This document shows positions 51,838 through 60,642 of a stretch of DNA of 64,000 nucleotides, in pieces. The notes beneath the pieces were generated by a model. The model saw only the letters and a list, made by a program, of their open reading frames with translations, was not told the DNA's origin and did not search any database. This DNA comes from Paraburkholderia polaris (GTDB taxonomy: Bacteria; Pseudomonadota; Gammaproteobacteria; Burkholderiales; Burkholderiaceae): positions 62,001 to 126,000 of the forward strand of contig NZ_JABBGJ010000023.1 in assembly GCF_012927345.1 (NCBI RefSeq), given 5' to 3'. How positions within the stretch are numbered: the first letter of the stretch is position 1; every line of letters begins with the position of its first letter. The translations under genes were made by a program, and so were the position numbers.

Positions 51838-53589
51838 ATGACCGCAATGCACCCAACGCGCGACACACGAGGCTTCGCGTTCGAATCGACGCTCAGCAAA
51901 GTGGCGCGCGTGCTGACCGGGCAATACGGCGTGACGGTCGCCTTCAGTCCGGATGGTCCGCGTGTCGAACCCGGCCGCATCGTGATTCCCGACTATGAGC
52001 TGAGCGGCGGCGTCGAGCGCGACGTGCTGATCGGCTATCTGGACCTGCTGGTGGCGCGCGCCAAGCACTCTTCGCTGGCGCAGATGGACGCGCTGCCTGG
52101 CGGCGTGGCGGCGAATCTCGCGCAGGTGATCGAGGACCGCCGCGTCTCTTCGCAACTGCTCGACGAGTATCCCGGCGCGCGCTGGTTCATCGGAAAACTG
52201 CGTGCGCATGCCGCCGAACAGACGCGGCAGCGCTGGCCGAAACTGCATTGGCGCGACCGGCTGGTCTGGCTGGTGGAGCGCGCGCTGTGGGACGAACAGC
52301 CGACCCTGACCGAAGCGAGCCATTCACTGCTGGCTGCGCTGCACGCCGCGCAGGATCTGCTGGACGAGGCGCGCAGAAGCAGTTCGACTGCGCATAGCAT
52401 CGCGGCCGCGCAGGCCTTGGTGGCGCGCGTGCGGGCCCTGTCGGCGGGCGATGTCAACAGCATGGTGTTCACCGCGGATCCGGTTGAAGACATTGACACG
52501 GAAACCGCCCCTTCTTCGTCCGAGCCGTTCAACGATGACGACACGGCCCTGCCCGACCAGGACAACGCCGCCTCGCCGCCGTCCGATAAAAGCGGCGGCG
52601 CACAAGCGGAGAATGCGGTGGGCATGGGGCAATCGCTGGCCGATGCGCAGCAGCCATCGGCCCGTTCCGAAGGTGAAGCGCGCGCAGCGTCGGAAACCGC
52701 TCGCGCGCGGCTGTCGATTCCGCTCGCCACCGAATTCGACGAAATCGCCGACCTCACCGGTCAGGGCGACAGCGCGACATGGCGCGAGCTTCGCGCGCAG
52801 GCCCGCGCGGATACCGCACCGCTCAAGGAGAAACTCGAACGCGCGTTGAGCGCCGACGAACGCACCCGTTGGCGCCGCGAGCAGGAGCGCGGCGAAATCG
52901 ACCGCACCTCGCTGGCGAAGCTTGCCACGTCGCCCGGTTACCGTACGCCGTTTCGCACGCAGCGGGCGGCCAAAGGGCGCGACGTCGCCGTGACCTTGCT
53001 GATCGATCGCAGCGGGTCGATGGCCGGGCGCAAGATCGAACTCGCGCGCCTGTGTGCGACCGCGCTGTGCGATGCGCTGACGCAGTTGTCGTTCGACTGC
53101 GAAGTGCTCGGCTATTGCTCGCTCGAGTCCGCGCCGATGAAGCAACTGTATGAACGGCAACTGGCGGCCGGTGCGGATTTGCGGCGCTACAACCGCTTTG
53201 TCGAGCGGCTCGATCTGAAAGTCTACAAGCGCTTTGGCGCCACGGATCTGAGCGGCATCGCCAGGATCGATTGCGGTCACGAGAATCCGGACGGCGAAGC
53301 GCTCGCCTGGGCCGCGACACGGCTCGCGGATCATCAAGCCGAACGGCGCATTCTGATCGTATTCTCAGACGGCTATCCGTCGACCGGCGACGGCGACCCG
53401 CAGGTGCTGCGCCACGATCTGCGCGAACGCGTGGCGGCGATCCAGAAACGCGGCATCGAACTGGTGGGGATCGGCGTGCTGACCGATGCGGTCGAGGACT
53501 TCTATCCGCACAACGTGGTGGTGAGCCGTCTTGCGGAATTGCCGTCGACGGTGTTTTCGGTGTTGAGTTCGATGCTGCTGACGCGCTAG
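51838..53589 (+). CDS. CobT-like VWA-domain protein, 583 aa
   Basis: An acidic middle (about residues 216-300, rich in Asp, Glu and Ser, with PSDKSGGAQAENAVGMGQ) separates an N-terminal helical region from a C-terminal VWA domain. The MIDAS motif DRSGS (390-394) is intact, with NPDGEALAWAATRL and RRILIVFSDGYPSTGDGDP (in part). These features match CobT of the aerobic cobaltochelatase. It lies 24 bp after the CobS-like ATPase. With no chelatase large subunit here, the pair may serve another metal or maturation step. Confidence 0.87.
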   Translation: MTAMHPTRDTRGFAFESTLSKVARVLTGQYGVTVAFSPDGPRVEPGRIVIPDYELSGGVERDVLIGYLDLLVARAKHSSLAQMDALPGGVAANLAQVIEDRRVSSQLLDEYPGARWFIGKLRAHAAEQTRQRWPKLHWRDRLVWLVERALWDEQPTLTEASHSLLAALHAAQDLLDEARRSSSTAHSIAAAQALVARVRALSAGDVNSMVFTADPVEDIDTETAPSSSEPFNDDDTALPDQDNAASPPSDKSGGAQAENAVGMGQSLADAQQPSARSEGEARAASETARARLSIPLATEFDEIADLTGQGDSATWRELRAQARADTAPLKEKLERALSADERTRWRREQERGEIDRTSLAKLATSPGYRTPFRTQRAAKGRDVAVTLLIDRSGSMAGRKIELARLCATALCDALTQLSFDCEVLGYCSLESAPMKQLYERQLAAGADLRRYNRFVERLDLKVYKRFGATDLSGIARIDCGHENPDGEALAWAATRLADHQAERRILIVFSDGYPSTGDGDPQVLRHDLRERVAAIQKRGIELVGIGVLTDAVEDFYPHNVVVSRLAELPSTVFSVLSSMLLTR

Positions 53590-53617
53590 CACGTCAAGGC
53601 CCGCGCGCCGCCGTTCG

Positions 53618-54295
53618 TTATTTGACCACGGGTTGTAGTTGTGCGATCGGCGTCAGGAACTCCGAAAAACCGGTCAGGATAATCTGCACGCCGATGCACA
53701 GCAGCAGAAACGACGAGACCCGCATCGCGACCTTGGTGCCGTCCACGCCAAGATACTTGGCGAAAACCACCGCCCGGCTGTAGATCAGGTAGACCGTCAA
53801 GGCCACCAGGACCGAGATCACCACTGAAGCGATGCTCGACAGCACGAACGCTGAGAGCTTATGCGTGCGGTTCGCGGTCAGCGCGATCGCGGTGGCGATC
53901 GAACCCGGCCCGGTGGTAAGTGGAATGGTGAGTGGGAAGAACGCCTTCGACATGGCGTTATCCGAGTCCACGCGTTTGACTGACGGCTGCTCGGCCGGCT
54001 GCGTGTCGGGCGCATTGAGCATCTGCCAGCCGCCGACGGCGACCGCGAGGCCCCCGCCGATACGCAACGCCTCCATGGAGATGCCGAAGAAATGCAGAAT
54101 CGGGGTGCCGACAAAGAAGGCGACGAGCATCACGCACATGACGTTGAAGGCGATTTTCTTGGCGAGCGCAGTGCGGTCTTCCGTGGTGAGCGATGCTGTC
54201 CGGTCGAGAAAGACGAACGCCATGCCGATTGGGTTGATGATGCTAATCAGCCCGGTGAAGCCAAACAGGACATCCGAGATCAGACTTTCGACCAT
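53618..54295 (-). CDS. MarC-family membrane protein, 225 aa
   Basis: Six predicted helices with the family motifs GLISIINPIGMAFVFLDRTA, FFGISMEALRIGGGLAVAVGGWQML (in part) and FFPLTIPLTTGPGSIATAIAL (in part). Named for a supposed role in multiple antibiotic resistance that has not been confirmed; the family is grouped with NAAT amino-acid transporters. Convergent with the CobT-like gene (28 bp apart). The start has a weak ribosome site. Confidence 0.88.
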   Translation of the reverse strand: MVESLISDVLFGFTGLISIINPIGMAFVFLDRTASLTTEDRTALAKKIAFNVMCVMLVAFFVGTPILHFFGISMEALRIGGGLAVAVGGWQMLNAPDTQPAEQPSVKRVDSDNAMSKAFFPLTIPLTTGPGSIATAIALTANRTHKLSAFVLSSIASVVISVLVALTVYLIYSRAVVFAKYLGVDGTKVAMRVSSFLLLCIGVQIILTGFSEFLTPIAQLQPVVK

Positions 54296-54643
54296 ATGCG
54301 ATCCGTTTCGGGCAGCGGCTCGGGCGGGCTGATTGACCGACTGCCCACCGGAGCGCCGCGCTGAGTTGATGTGCCGGACGCCTTCGGGCTGTCCAGATTG
54401 ATGCTCGCGTTGCGTGGGTCAGATGATATCGCGGCGCGGCACACGAATTGGTAAAAAAAGGGGAAGATGCAAGCAGCGCGCGGCGCTGCACCGCAGCAGA
54501 CGAGCGCCGAAAGATGCGCGCACAACTTTCGGAAAGCCTACACTTTTTTGACTTGCTTTACGTACTCGAAGCATCAGGCATAAAGTCCTCAGCGAAGCTG
54601 CACTTTCAACGCGACGTACTTACCGGTTCGAGGAGTTGCCCCC
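54296..54643. other. Gene-free stretch before the symporter pair
   Basis: This region must hold promoters for MarC (minus) and the DUF3311/symporter pair (plus). A TTGACT hexamer lies at 54548 but no matching -10 at the normal distance was seen. GAGGAG lies just before the 54644 ATG. No gene is supported in it. Confidence 0.45.
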
Positions 54644-54859
54644 ATGTTGCTTCGTGTACTCGCCGCGCTGCCGTTCGTCGGCATTCTGCTCGGCGTCCCG
54701 TTTGTGAATCGTGTCGAGCCGCTGGTGCTCGGCATGCCGTTCGTGCTGGCCTGGATCGTCATGTGGGTGGTGCTGAGTTCGATCATCATGGCGATCATTT
54801 ACCGTCTGGACTCGACCAACCGTCAGCTCGCCGCGGACGGCGAGGAGGCCCGATCATGA
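54644..54859 (+). CDS. DUF3311 small membrane protein, 71 aa
   Basis: Two membrane segments (LLRVLAALPFVGILLGVPF, VLAWIVMWVVLSSIIMAIIY) with the DUF3311 spacing FVNRVEPLVLGMPFVLAW. GAGGAG precedes the ATG. Its TGA overlaps the symporter ATG (ATGA), and members of this family regularly sit directly before a sodium:solute symporter, suggesting an accessory subunit. Confidence 0.9.
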   Translation: MLLRVLAALPFVGILLGVPFVNRVEPLVLGMPFVLAWIVMWVVLSSIIMAIIYRLDSTNRQLAADGEEARS

Positions 54860-56328
54860 GCGCACTCGTCATCATTGCGGCCATTACGCTGTTTGCGCTG
54901 TACCTGGGCGTGCGCGCGCGGCGCGGCCACGACATGAGTCTCGAACAGTGGACTGTGGGCGGCCGCAGTTTCGGCACCGCATTCGTGTTCCTGCTGATGG
55001 CGGGCGAGATCTACACGACCTTCACCTTCCTCGGCGGCAGCGGCTTTGCCTACGGCAAGGGCGCGCCGGTCTACTACATTCTTGCCTACGGCACGCTCGC
55101 GTACATCCTGTCGTACTGGATGCTGCCGCCCATCTGGCGTTACGCGAAAAATCATCACCTCGTCTCGCAGCCGCACTTCTTCACACGCAAGTACGACAGC
55201 CCGGCGCTCGGCACGCTCGTCGCGCTGGTCGGCGTGGCCGCGCTGATTCCGTACCTCGTGCTGCAACTCAAGGGCCTCGGCATCATCGTGGCGACTGCCT
55301 CGTATGGCGCGATTTCTTCGACGGCCGCCATCTGGATCGGCGCCGCGGTGGTGACGGCCTACGTGATCGTCTCCGGCGTGCGCGGCTCCGCGTGGAATTC
55401 GGTGGTGAAAGACACGCTGATTCTGGCGATCGTGCTGTTCCTCGGCATCTATTTGCCGCTGCACTACTACGGCGGTTTCGGCGCGATGTTCCACGCCATC
55501 GATGCCGCGCGCCCGGGCTTCCTGACCTTCCCGGCCAAGGGTTCGAGCGTGACCTGGTTCCAGTCCACCGTGCTCCTGACCGCGCTGGGCTTCTTCATGT
55601 GGCCGCACACGTTCGGTTCGATTTTCACGGCGAAAGACGAGCGTATTTTCCGGCGTAACGCGATGGTGCTGCCGCTGTACCAACTCATTCTGCTGTTCGT
55701 GTTCTTCGTGGGCTTTGCGGCGACGCTCAAGGTGCCGGGCCTGAAGGGTGGCGACATCGACCTGTCGCTGTTCCGCCTGTCGTTGCAGACTTTCGACCCG
55801 TGGTTCGTTGGCGTGATCGGCGCGGCGGGGATTCTGACGGCACTGGTGCCGGGATCGATGATTTTGACGTCGGCGTCCACGCTGCTCGCCAACGACGTGT
55901 ATCGCGGCATGGTGAACCGCAATGCCTCGGATGCGACGGTGGCCAACCTCGCGCGCTTCCTGGTGCCGGTAGTGGCGCTGGTGGCCGTGGGTTTTACGCT
56001 GCACGGCGGCGAGACGATCGTGGCGTTGCTGCTGATGGGCTACAGCTTCGTGACCCAGCTGTTCCCGGCGGTGATCTGCAGTTTGCTGCGGCATAACCGG
56101 GCGACCAAGTACGGCGCGTTTTGCGGAATTCTGGCGGGCGTCGCGGTGGTGACCCTGACAACCACCATGCATCTGAGTGTTGGGCAGTTGATGCCGTTTT
56201 TGCCTGACGCGCTGAAGGACGTCAATATCGGCTTCCTGGCGTTGGCCGTGAACATCATTGTTTTTGCTGCGGTGAGCGCGGTGACGCAGCCGCGGTCAGT
56301 CGAGCAGACCCACGCGCCGGTGCATTGA
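54856..56328 (+). CDS. Sodium:solute symporter (SSS family), 490 aa
   Basis: Thirteen predicted helices of the SSS/SLC5 family: LEQWTVGGRSFGTAFVFLLM near the start, GEIYTTFTFLGGSGFAYGKG, YLVLQLKGLGIIVATASYGA (in part) and FFMWPHTFGSIFTAKDERIFRRN (in part). Related to organic-acid symporters of the pyruvate/acetate type, but the substrate is not shown. Translationally coupled to DUF3311 by a 4-bp overlap and followed by an intrinsic terminator. Confidence 0.92.
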   Translation: MSALVIIAAITLFALYLGVRARRGHDMSLEQWTVGGRSFGTAFVFLLMAGEIYTTFTFLGGSGFAYGKGAPVYYILAYGTLAYILSYWMLPPIWRYAKNHHLVSQPHFFTRKYDSPALGTLVALVGVAALIPYLVLQLKGLGIIVATASYGAISSTAAIWIGAAVVTAYVIVSGVRGSAWNSVVKDTLILAIVLFLGIYLPLHYYGGFGAMFHAIDAARPGFLTFPAKGSSVTWFQSTVLLTALGFFMWPHTFGSIFTAKDERIFRRNAMVLPLYQLILLFVFFVGFAATLKVPGLKGGDIDLSLFRLSLQTFDPWFVGVIGAAGILTALVPGSMILTSASTLLANDVYRGMVNRNASDATVANLARFLVPVVALVAVGFTLHGGETIVALLLMGYSFVTQLFPAVICSLLRHNRATKYGAFCGILAGVAVVTLTTTMHLSVGQLMPFLPDALKDVNIGFLALAVNIIVFAAVSAVTQPRSVEQTHAPVH

Positions 56329-56365
56329 GGTTTTCGTCGTATCTTCCTGTCCTGTATAGCGGTTG

Positions 56366-56404
56366 AAGGGGCTGGTCGCCTTAGGCGCTAGCCCCTTTTC
56401 TATT
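56366..56404 (+). terminator. Intrinsic terminator of the symporter operon
   Basis: AAGGGGCT (56366-56373) pairs with AGCCCCTT (56390-56397), with a G-C-rich inner extension (GGTCGCC / GGCGCT region) and a TTTTCTATTTTT tail. It begins 37 bp after the stop codon. Confidence 0.85.
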
Positions 56405-56549
56405 TTTATGTCTCTCGCTGCGCTCGACGCCAGGCAGAAAGTCAAATTGACGCACGAATGAAAGATCGCTTTCCATGGTTGTCACGGATCGCGCTAGACT
56501 ACGCGCGAATTGAAGCTGATCGAATCGAGCGGACATGCGGAGCGAATAG

Positions 56550-57197
56550 ATGGACTACCTTCTTTACTACTCGCCGGGCGCGGCAAGCATGGCAGTTCAC
56601 TGGATAATGATAGAAATGGGCATCCCGTTCGACGCCCGTCTCGTCGACATCGACGCCGGCAATCAACGCAACCCTGAATACCTGCGGCTGAATCCCGCAG
56701 GCCGCGTTCCCACGCTGGTGGTTGACGGCGCGCCGCGCCATGAGTCTGCCGCGTTGCTCATGCTGCTGGCCGAGCGGCATCCTGAAGCCGCCCTCGCGCC
56801 TGCGCCGGGCACAGCCGAACGTGCGGCGTGGCTGGAGCGCATGGTCTATCTGGCCAACACGCTACTGCCCGCCATGCGCGACTGGTTCTACGCGGACATC
56901 GACGGCGATCCTGCCGGCGCCGAAGCAGTCCGGGCGCTCGCGCGGCGGCGTATCGAAGAAGCCTGCGATCAGCTCGACGCCGATCTTGCCGACGGACGTG
57001 ACTGTCTGGTCGGCGGCAAGCTCAGCACCGCCGATTTCCTCGCGGTCGTGCTGATGCGCTGGACACGCAATATGCCGCGCCCCGCACTCGGCTGGCCGCA
57101 TCTCGCGCGCTATATTCGCGGGCTGCGCGCCCTGCCCTCGTTCATCGAATTGAATGCGCGAGAGCGGCTCACCGAATGGCGCAATCAGGACGATTGA
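56550..57197 (+). CDS. Glutathione S-transferase family protein, 215 aa
   Basis: An N-terminal thioredoxin-fold domain (YYSPGAASMAVHWIMIEMG, then LRLNPAGRVPTLVVDGAPRH with the cis-Pro and the ESAALLMLLAERHPE glutathione contact) and an all-helical C-terminal domain (LVGGKLSTADFLAVVLMRWT). GCGGAG precedes the ATG. Substrate unknown; no catalytic Cys is obvious and the usual Tyr/Ser candidate is in YYSPGA. Confidence 0.88.
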   Translation: MDYLLYYSPGAASMAVHWIMIEMGIPFDARLVDIDAGNQRNPEYLRLNPAGRVPTLVVDGAPRHESAALLMLLAERHPEAALAPAPGTAERAAWLERMVYLANTLLPAMRDWFYADIDGDPAGAEAVRALARRRIEEACDQLDADLADGRDCLVGGKLSTADFLAVVLMRWTRNMPRPALGWPHLARYIRGLRALPSFIELNARERLTEWRNQDD

Positions 57198-57250
57198 CGC
57201 GCGCTCAACGCATTGGCGGCTGGCGGTAGTCGGCGGGACGGACAGGTCGC

Positions 57251-57294
57251 GGAAACGGCCTGGAAACCGCTTGGAAACCGCCTGAAAACCGCTA
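57251..57294. repeat. Four tandem copies of an 11-bp unit
   Basis: Units GGAAACGGCCT, GGAAACCGCTT, GGAAACCGCCT and GAAAACCGCTA lie head to tail, in the gap between the convergent GST and phytochelatin-synthase-like genes. Eleven base pairs is not a multiple of three and no gene spans it. Confidence 0.8.
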
Positions 57295-57303
57295 GCCAGC
57301 CAG

Positions 57304-58143
57304 CTAGTTCGCCCGCGTGCCGACAATCACAAGGCCGCGAGAAAGTCCGCTCATGTTATCGACCGCCAGGGCCCCTGCGTACAGTTGCGTGACCGGCACC
57401 CATACCGCCGGATACTTGTAGCGCGCAACGTCGAGAAGCAGCGCGCTATCGCTTGCGGCGTCGTATGCGGCAAGTGGCGACCAGTGGCCGCCACCTGCTT
57501 CGCCGATCTCCACCCGCCTGAAGTTCAATAACGCAAAGCGGTCGCTGTGACCCGTCGTATCACGGATCAAATCGCGAAACTGGCTGAGCGTCAGGTCGCT
57601 CGCATGGAATCTCCTCACCTCGACGGGAAATGCGCTCAGGGCCGCGCCGAGCTGGTCGAGCGTCATGCCCTCCTTCGATACCCGCGCGGCATTGGCCACC
57701 TGCGGATCGACGCTGCGAAAGAAATCCTCTTGCGAGAAGTATGGGAAATCCGGGTACTGCGTCGACTCGGGACGGCGGATGCCCAATGCATTGAGCGCCA
57801 TCACCGAGGTCGCGACCGAACAGTAGGCTTCGTTGCGCTGCGTTTCGAAGTACTCCGAGAGCGGCCAGTACGACTGGTTATGGGCGGAGGCCATCAACCG
57901 CTTCTGGCCTGCCGGCTGCGTCAACGCAATGAGGTTTGGAGGAACGGGCAGTGGCCCGTCCGCTGGGCGCACCGCGCCCGATGCGGGGGCTGGATACGAA
58001 GCTTGATGCGAGGGTTGATCCGCGGCCTGATTGGCAGCCGGTGGCAGCGGCGCACAGGCCGCCAGGATTGCCGTCAGCACAGCAACGATCCACTCACGCC
58101 GGCTTACGCGCTTCACGACGCGCATCAATGAATATCTGGACAT
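57304..58143 (-). CDS. Phytochelatin-synthase-like lipoprotein, 279 aa
   Basis: A papain-fold protein of the phytochelatin synthase family. Catalytic residues are Cys108 in NEAYCSVATSVMALNAL, His220 in GGGHWSPLAAYD and Asp238 in LLLDVARYKYPAVWVP. Its N-terminus is a lipoprotein signal with a LAAC lipobox (Cys30) after IVAVLTAILAAC, followed by a ~55-residue Ala/Pro/Gln linker. The half-size bacterial members lack the eukaryotic C-terminal metal-sensing domain, as here. GGAAGGG precedes the ATG at 58143. Likely role: hydrolysis or transpeptidation of glutathione or related peptides in the periplasm. Confidence 0.88.
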   Translation of the reverse strand: MSRYSLMRVVKRVSRREWIVAVLTAILAACAPLPPAANQAADQPSHQASYPAPASGAVRPADGPLPVPPNLIALTQPAGQKRLMASAHNQSYWPLSEYFETQRNEAYCSVATSVMALNALGIRRPESTQYPDFPYFSQEDFFRSVDPQVANAARVSKEGMTLDQLGAALSAFPVEVRRFHASDLTLSQFRDLIRDTTGHSDRFALLNFRRVEIGEAGGGHWSPLAAYDAASDSALLLDVARYKYPAVWVPVTQLYAGALAVDNMSGLSRGLVIVGTRAN

Positions 58144-58374
58144 TAACCCTTCCGTTGCGGATGACCTCGGAACGACTTCGGTCGTGCCGACGCATTTCAT
58201 CCCCTATCGGCAAGCTCCGATTTTTTAACACGAAACAACCCGGCGCGTGAGTTTGCGCGCGAGGCGCATGGTTGTTCAGCCGCTTGCTATACTCCCGCGG
58301 GCATAGTCTGGACAGCGACGTCGAACAACTTGTCGACGTCGCTCACAGGCAATTCAAGTGGATCGGATTCGAAA

Positions 58375-58671
58375 ATGAGTGACTTAAAAAGCGCTGCCTG
58401 TGGCGCAGGATACGACCATACCCCTCCGGGTGCATTCGATAAAAAGCAAAGTCAATCCAGCGGAACCGATGCTCCGATTGTGACGGTCCCTTCGCCTTGC
58501 ATTGACATCTGCAAAATCGACGGAAATACAGGCTTGTGCATCGGCTGTCTGCGCACACGTGACGAAATTCGCGGGTGGAAAAACATGCCCGACGACCTGC
58601 GCGTCCAGCTGATCGATGAACTCTCGCTCCGCAAGGCGAAGCTTGAAACCGAGAAGGCGGAGACGCCGTAA
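58375..58671 (+). CDS. DUF1289 family protein, 98 aa
   Basis: The signature SPCIDICKIDGNTGLCIGCL (four Cys) is followed by RTRDEIRGWKNMPDDLRVQL, as in DUF1289 proteins, which may bind a metal or Fe-S centre. An N-terminal ~45-residue disordered extension is unusual. The ATG at 58375 is one choice; an earlier ATG at 58330 adds 15 residues. Often found beside enoyl or iron-sulphur genes elsewhere; here it stands alone. Confidence 0.85.
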   Translation: MSDLKSAACGAGYDHTPPGAFDKKQSQSSGTDAPIVTVPSPCIDICKIDGNTGLCIGCLRTRDEIRGWKNMPDDLRVQLIDELSLRKAKLETEKAETP

Positions 58672-58694
58672 AGCGGGCATCATCAAACGCAGGG

Positions 58695-59840
58695 TCAGCT
58701 CGCCTGGCCGGCGAACGCGTAACTGTTCTTGCCGCTGCGCTTTACCCGATACATCGCGTCGTCGGCCGCGGCCACGAGACGGTGGTAATCGTCGACGGGA
58801 TCAGGAAAACTGGCGATGCCGATGCTGGCGCGAACCAGTCCGATCCCCATCTCCTCGTCCGTTTGAACCACACAGGCGATGAGCCGCCGGGCGACTTCAC
58901 CCAGTTCTGCACTCGTCGAAAACTCGCTGACCAGCACGGCGAATTCGTCGCCGCCGATCCGGGCGACGACATCGACTTTACGCACCGACTCACGAAAGCG
59001 CTTCGAAACCGCGATCAGGAATTCATCGCCGACGCGATGGCCGAGCGAATCATTGACCTGCTTGAATCCATCCAGATCGACATACAGCACGGCAATTTTG
59101 CAAGGCGCCGTGAGCGCGGACGATTTCGTCGCTGCTTCTTCGAGCGTGGCAAACAGCTTGCGCCGGTTCGGCAAGCCGGTCATCGCGTCGTGCAACGCCG
59201 CCCATTCGAATTCGTGCGACTGTCCTGCCAGCAGGCGATTCCGCTTGGCATACATCCCCAGCGCGGTGATCAGCATGCAGAACAGCAACGCGGCCGACGC
59301 GATCAGCGTGCGCGCAACGTGGGCAATCCGCACGCGCACATCGGCGCTGTCGGCGTCGCGCTGCGCTCGCCACCAGTTCGACACGGTACTAAGCACGGCA
59401 TCCGTGTCGCGCAGATCGGCGTCGGGCGTGAGGGAGGATGGGGGCACACGCGGTGCCGCCGACGGACTCGCATTCACCAGCGCCGCGAGTGACGTGAGGC
59501 GATGGGCAAGTTCGGTTCGCGCCTGCCGATACCCGGCGGCTCGGGTTTCTGTGGCGTCGGGCAGTTGCTGCCAGATGCCGACCAGACTCCGGGCGCTTTC
59601 CGCCCGTTCGACCGCGTCGAGAACGAGCCCCGCATATTCCTGCTTCAACTGATCGGAAAAGATCGTCCGAATCTGCAGCGCAAGATACAGAAGGCCGATC
59701 AGCAGACAAACCAGCGCGGTGGCGGCGATCGCGGCCGGGCCTGGCCTTAAGCGGATCGCGAAAGCACGCCCACGCGCGGCGCGCCGGGTGCGAGTCCGCT
59801 CAGGGATGGGAATAGATGTCTTGCTGGCTTCCGGTGCCAT
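58695..59840 (-). CDS. GGDEF diguanylate cyclase with periplasmic sensor, 381 aa
   Basis: Makes cyclic di-GMP from GTP. One membrane helix follows a basic N-terminus (AAIAATALVCLLIGLLYLAL), then a ~110-residue periplasmic region and a second helix (LIASAALLFCMLITALGMYA). The GGDEF domain begins at about residue 210: HDAMTGLPNRRKL, DLDGFKQVNDSLGHRVGDEF (in part) and the catalytic GGDEF at 296-300. A RKVD inhibitory I-site lies five residues before it, so product feedback is expected. Its start overlaps the preceding gene by 41 bp. Confidence 0.92.
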   Translation of the reverse strand: MAPEASKTSIPIPERTRTRRAARGRAFAIRLRPGPAAIAATALVCLLIGLLYLALQIRTIFSDQLKQEYAGLVLDAVERAESARSLVGIWQQLPDATETRAAGYRQARTELAHRLTSLAALVNASPSAAPRVPPSSLTPDADLRDTDAVLSTVSNWWRAQRDADSADVRVRIAHVARTLIASAALLFCMLITALGMYAKRNRLLAGQSHEFEWAALHDAMTGLPNRRKLFATLEEAATKSSALTAPCKIAVLYVDLDGFKQVNDSLGHRVGDEFLIAVSKRFRESVRKVDVVARIGGDEFAVLVSEFSTSAELGEVARRLIACVVQTDEEMGIGLVRASIGIASFPDPVDDYHRLVAAADDAMYRVKRSGKNSYAFAGQAS

Positions 59841-60642
59841 GCTGACGATAGCTTACGCGACGAAAGAACGAACCCATCCGGGCGAACAGACTGCCCTTGT
59901 GCCTGGCATTGGCCGCCGAAGAAGATCGACGATCCTGCTGCGCGAGACGCGCTTCTCTGCCGGGCCGGCTGGACGCCCACTGCTGCGCAGCAGGATTGGA
60001 TGGGGGCGCCGCGCGATGAGCGGTAGAGGCAGAAGACGCGGCCACGGCCGGCGTTGCGTCGGCCACGCTGGTTTGGCGAACCGGAGGCGCCGGGAGTTGC
60101 TTGACCGGGCCGGACCAGGAGGCCTGTTTTCCTCCTCTTTCTTCTTCGGCCGGTGCTGCCACCGTTGCTTGCATGTGTGCTGTTGCCGGGGTACCTGCTA
60201 TTGCCTGCGTTCCCGCTGCTGCCGGTGTAACTGCAGCTGCTTGCATACCACCCGCTGCCCCCTCCACTGCCGCTGTCGCCGCCGATCGCGGCGCTGCCGC
60301 GAAAGCTGCGGGCCGCGGCTGTGCAATCGAATTCGCCAACGCCTGTCCGACCCCCGCTGACGCAGCCGTGCCCAGCGCCTGCCGCGCGCCCGCCATGGCG
60401 TCGGCATACACTTGCTGGTCATGGTTGAACCAGACACCGTACGCGACCGTGCCTACCACGCCCAAAGCCAGCGCGCTTGCCGCCGCGATACATAGCGCAA
60501 GACGTCCGAATCGCGCGGGCGGTGCCGCAGCCGACGGCTCAGCGCCAGTGTCAAAGCCAGTAGCCGCACTCTCTAGAGCAGATTTTGGCAAGTCGGTATC
60601 GTTGAACATCGCAATACTCTCCGGAATCCTTACGTCTGACAT
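59800..60642 (-). CDS. Ala/Thr/Pro-rich single-pass membrane protein, 280 aa
   Basis: Cytoplasmic N-terminus, one membrane helix (LALCIAAASALALGVVGTVAYG, about residues 48-69), then a ~200-residue low-complexity stretch with many Ala, Pro, Thr and Gln residues and a basic C-terminus (RHKGSLFARMGSFFRRVSYR). Its end overlaps the start of the diguanylate cyclase by 41 bp, suggesting coupled translation and a shared pathway. No family recognised; the composition suits a cell-envelope spanning element, which is inference. Confidence 0.65.
   Translation of the reverse strand: MSDVRIPESIAMFNDTDLPKSALESAATGFDTGAEPSAAAPPARFGRLALCIAAASALALGVVGTVAYGVWFNHDQQVYADAMAGARQALGTAASAGVGQALANSIAQPRPAAFAAAPRSAATAAVEGAAGGMQAAAVTPAAAGTQAIAGTPATAHMQATVAAPAEEERGGKQASWSGPVKQLPAPPVRQTSVADATPAVAASSASTAHRAAPPSNPAAQQWASSRPGREARLAQQDRRSSSAANARHKGSLFARMGSFFRRVSYRQHGTGSQQDIYSHP

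Noticed and set aside
50920..52323. 467-residue minus frame opposite the CobS/CobT-like genes
   Set aside because: It runs across two intact genes on the other strand and has no recognised motif.
54541..54600. Sigma-70 promoter built on the TTGACT hexamer
   Set aside because: No -10-like hexamer lies 16-18 bp after it; the nearest AT-rich hexamer is about 24 bp away.
54823..56172. 449-residue minus frame opposite the sodium symporter
   Set aside because: Antisense to a well-supported 490-residue symporter, rich in His, Gln and Arg with no membrane or catalytic motifs, as expected for a reverse shadow.
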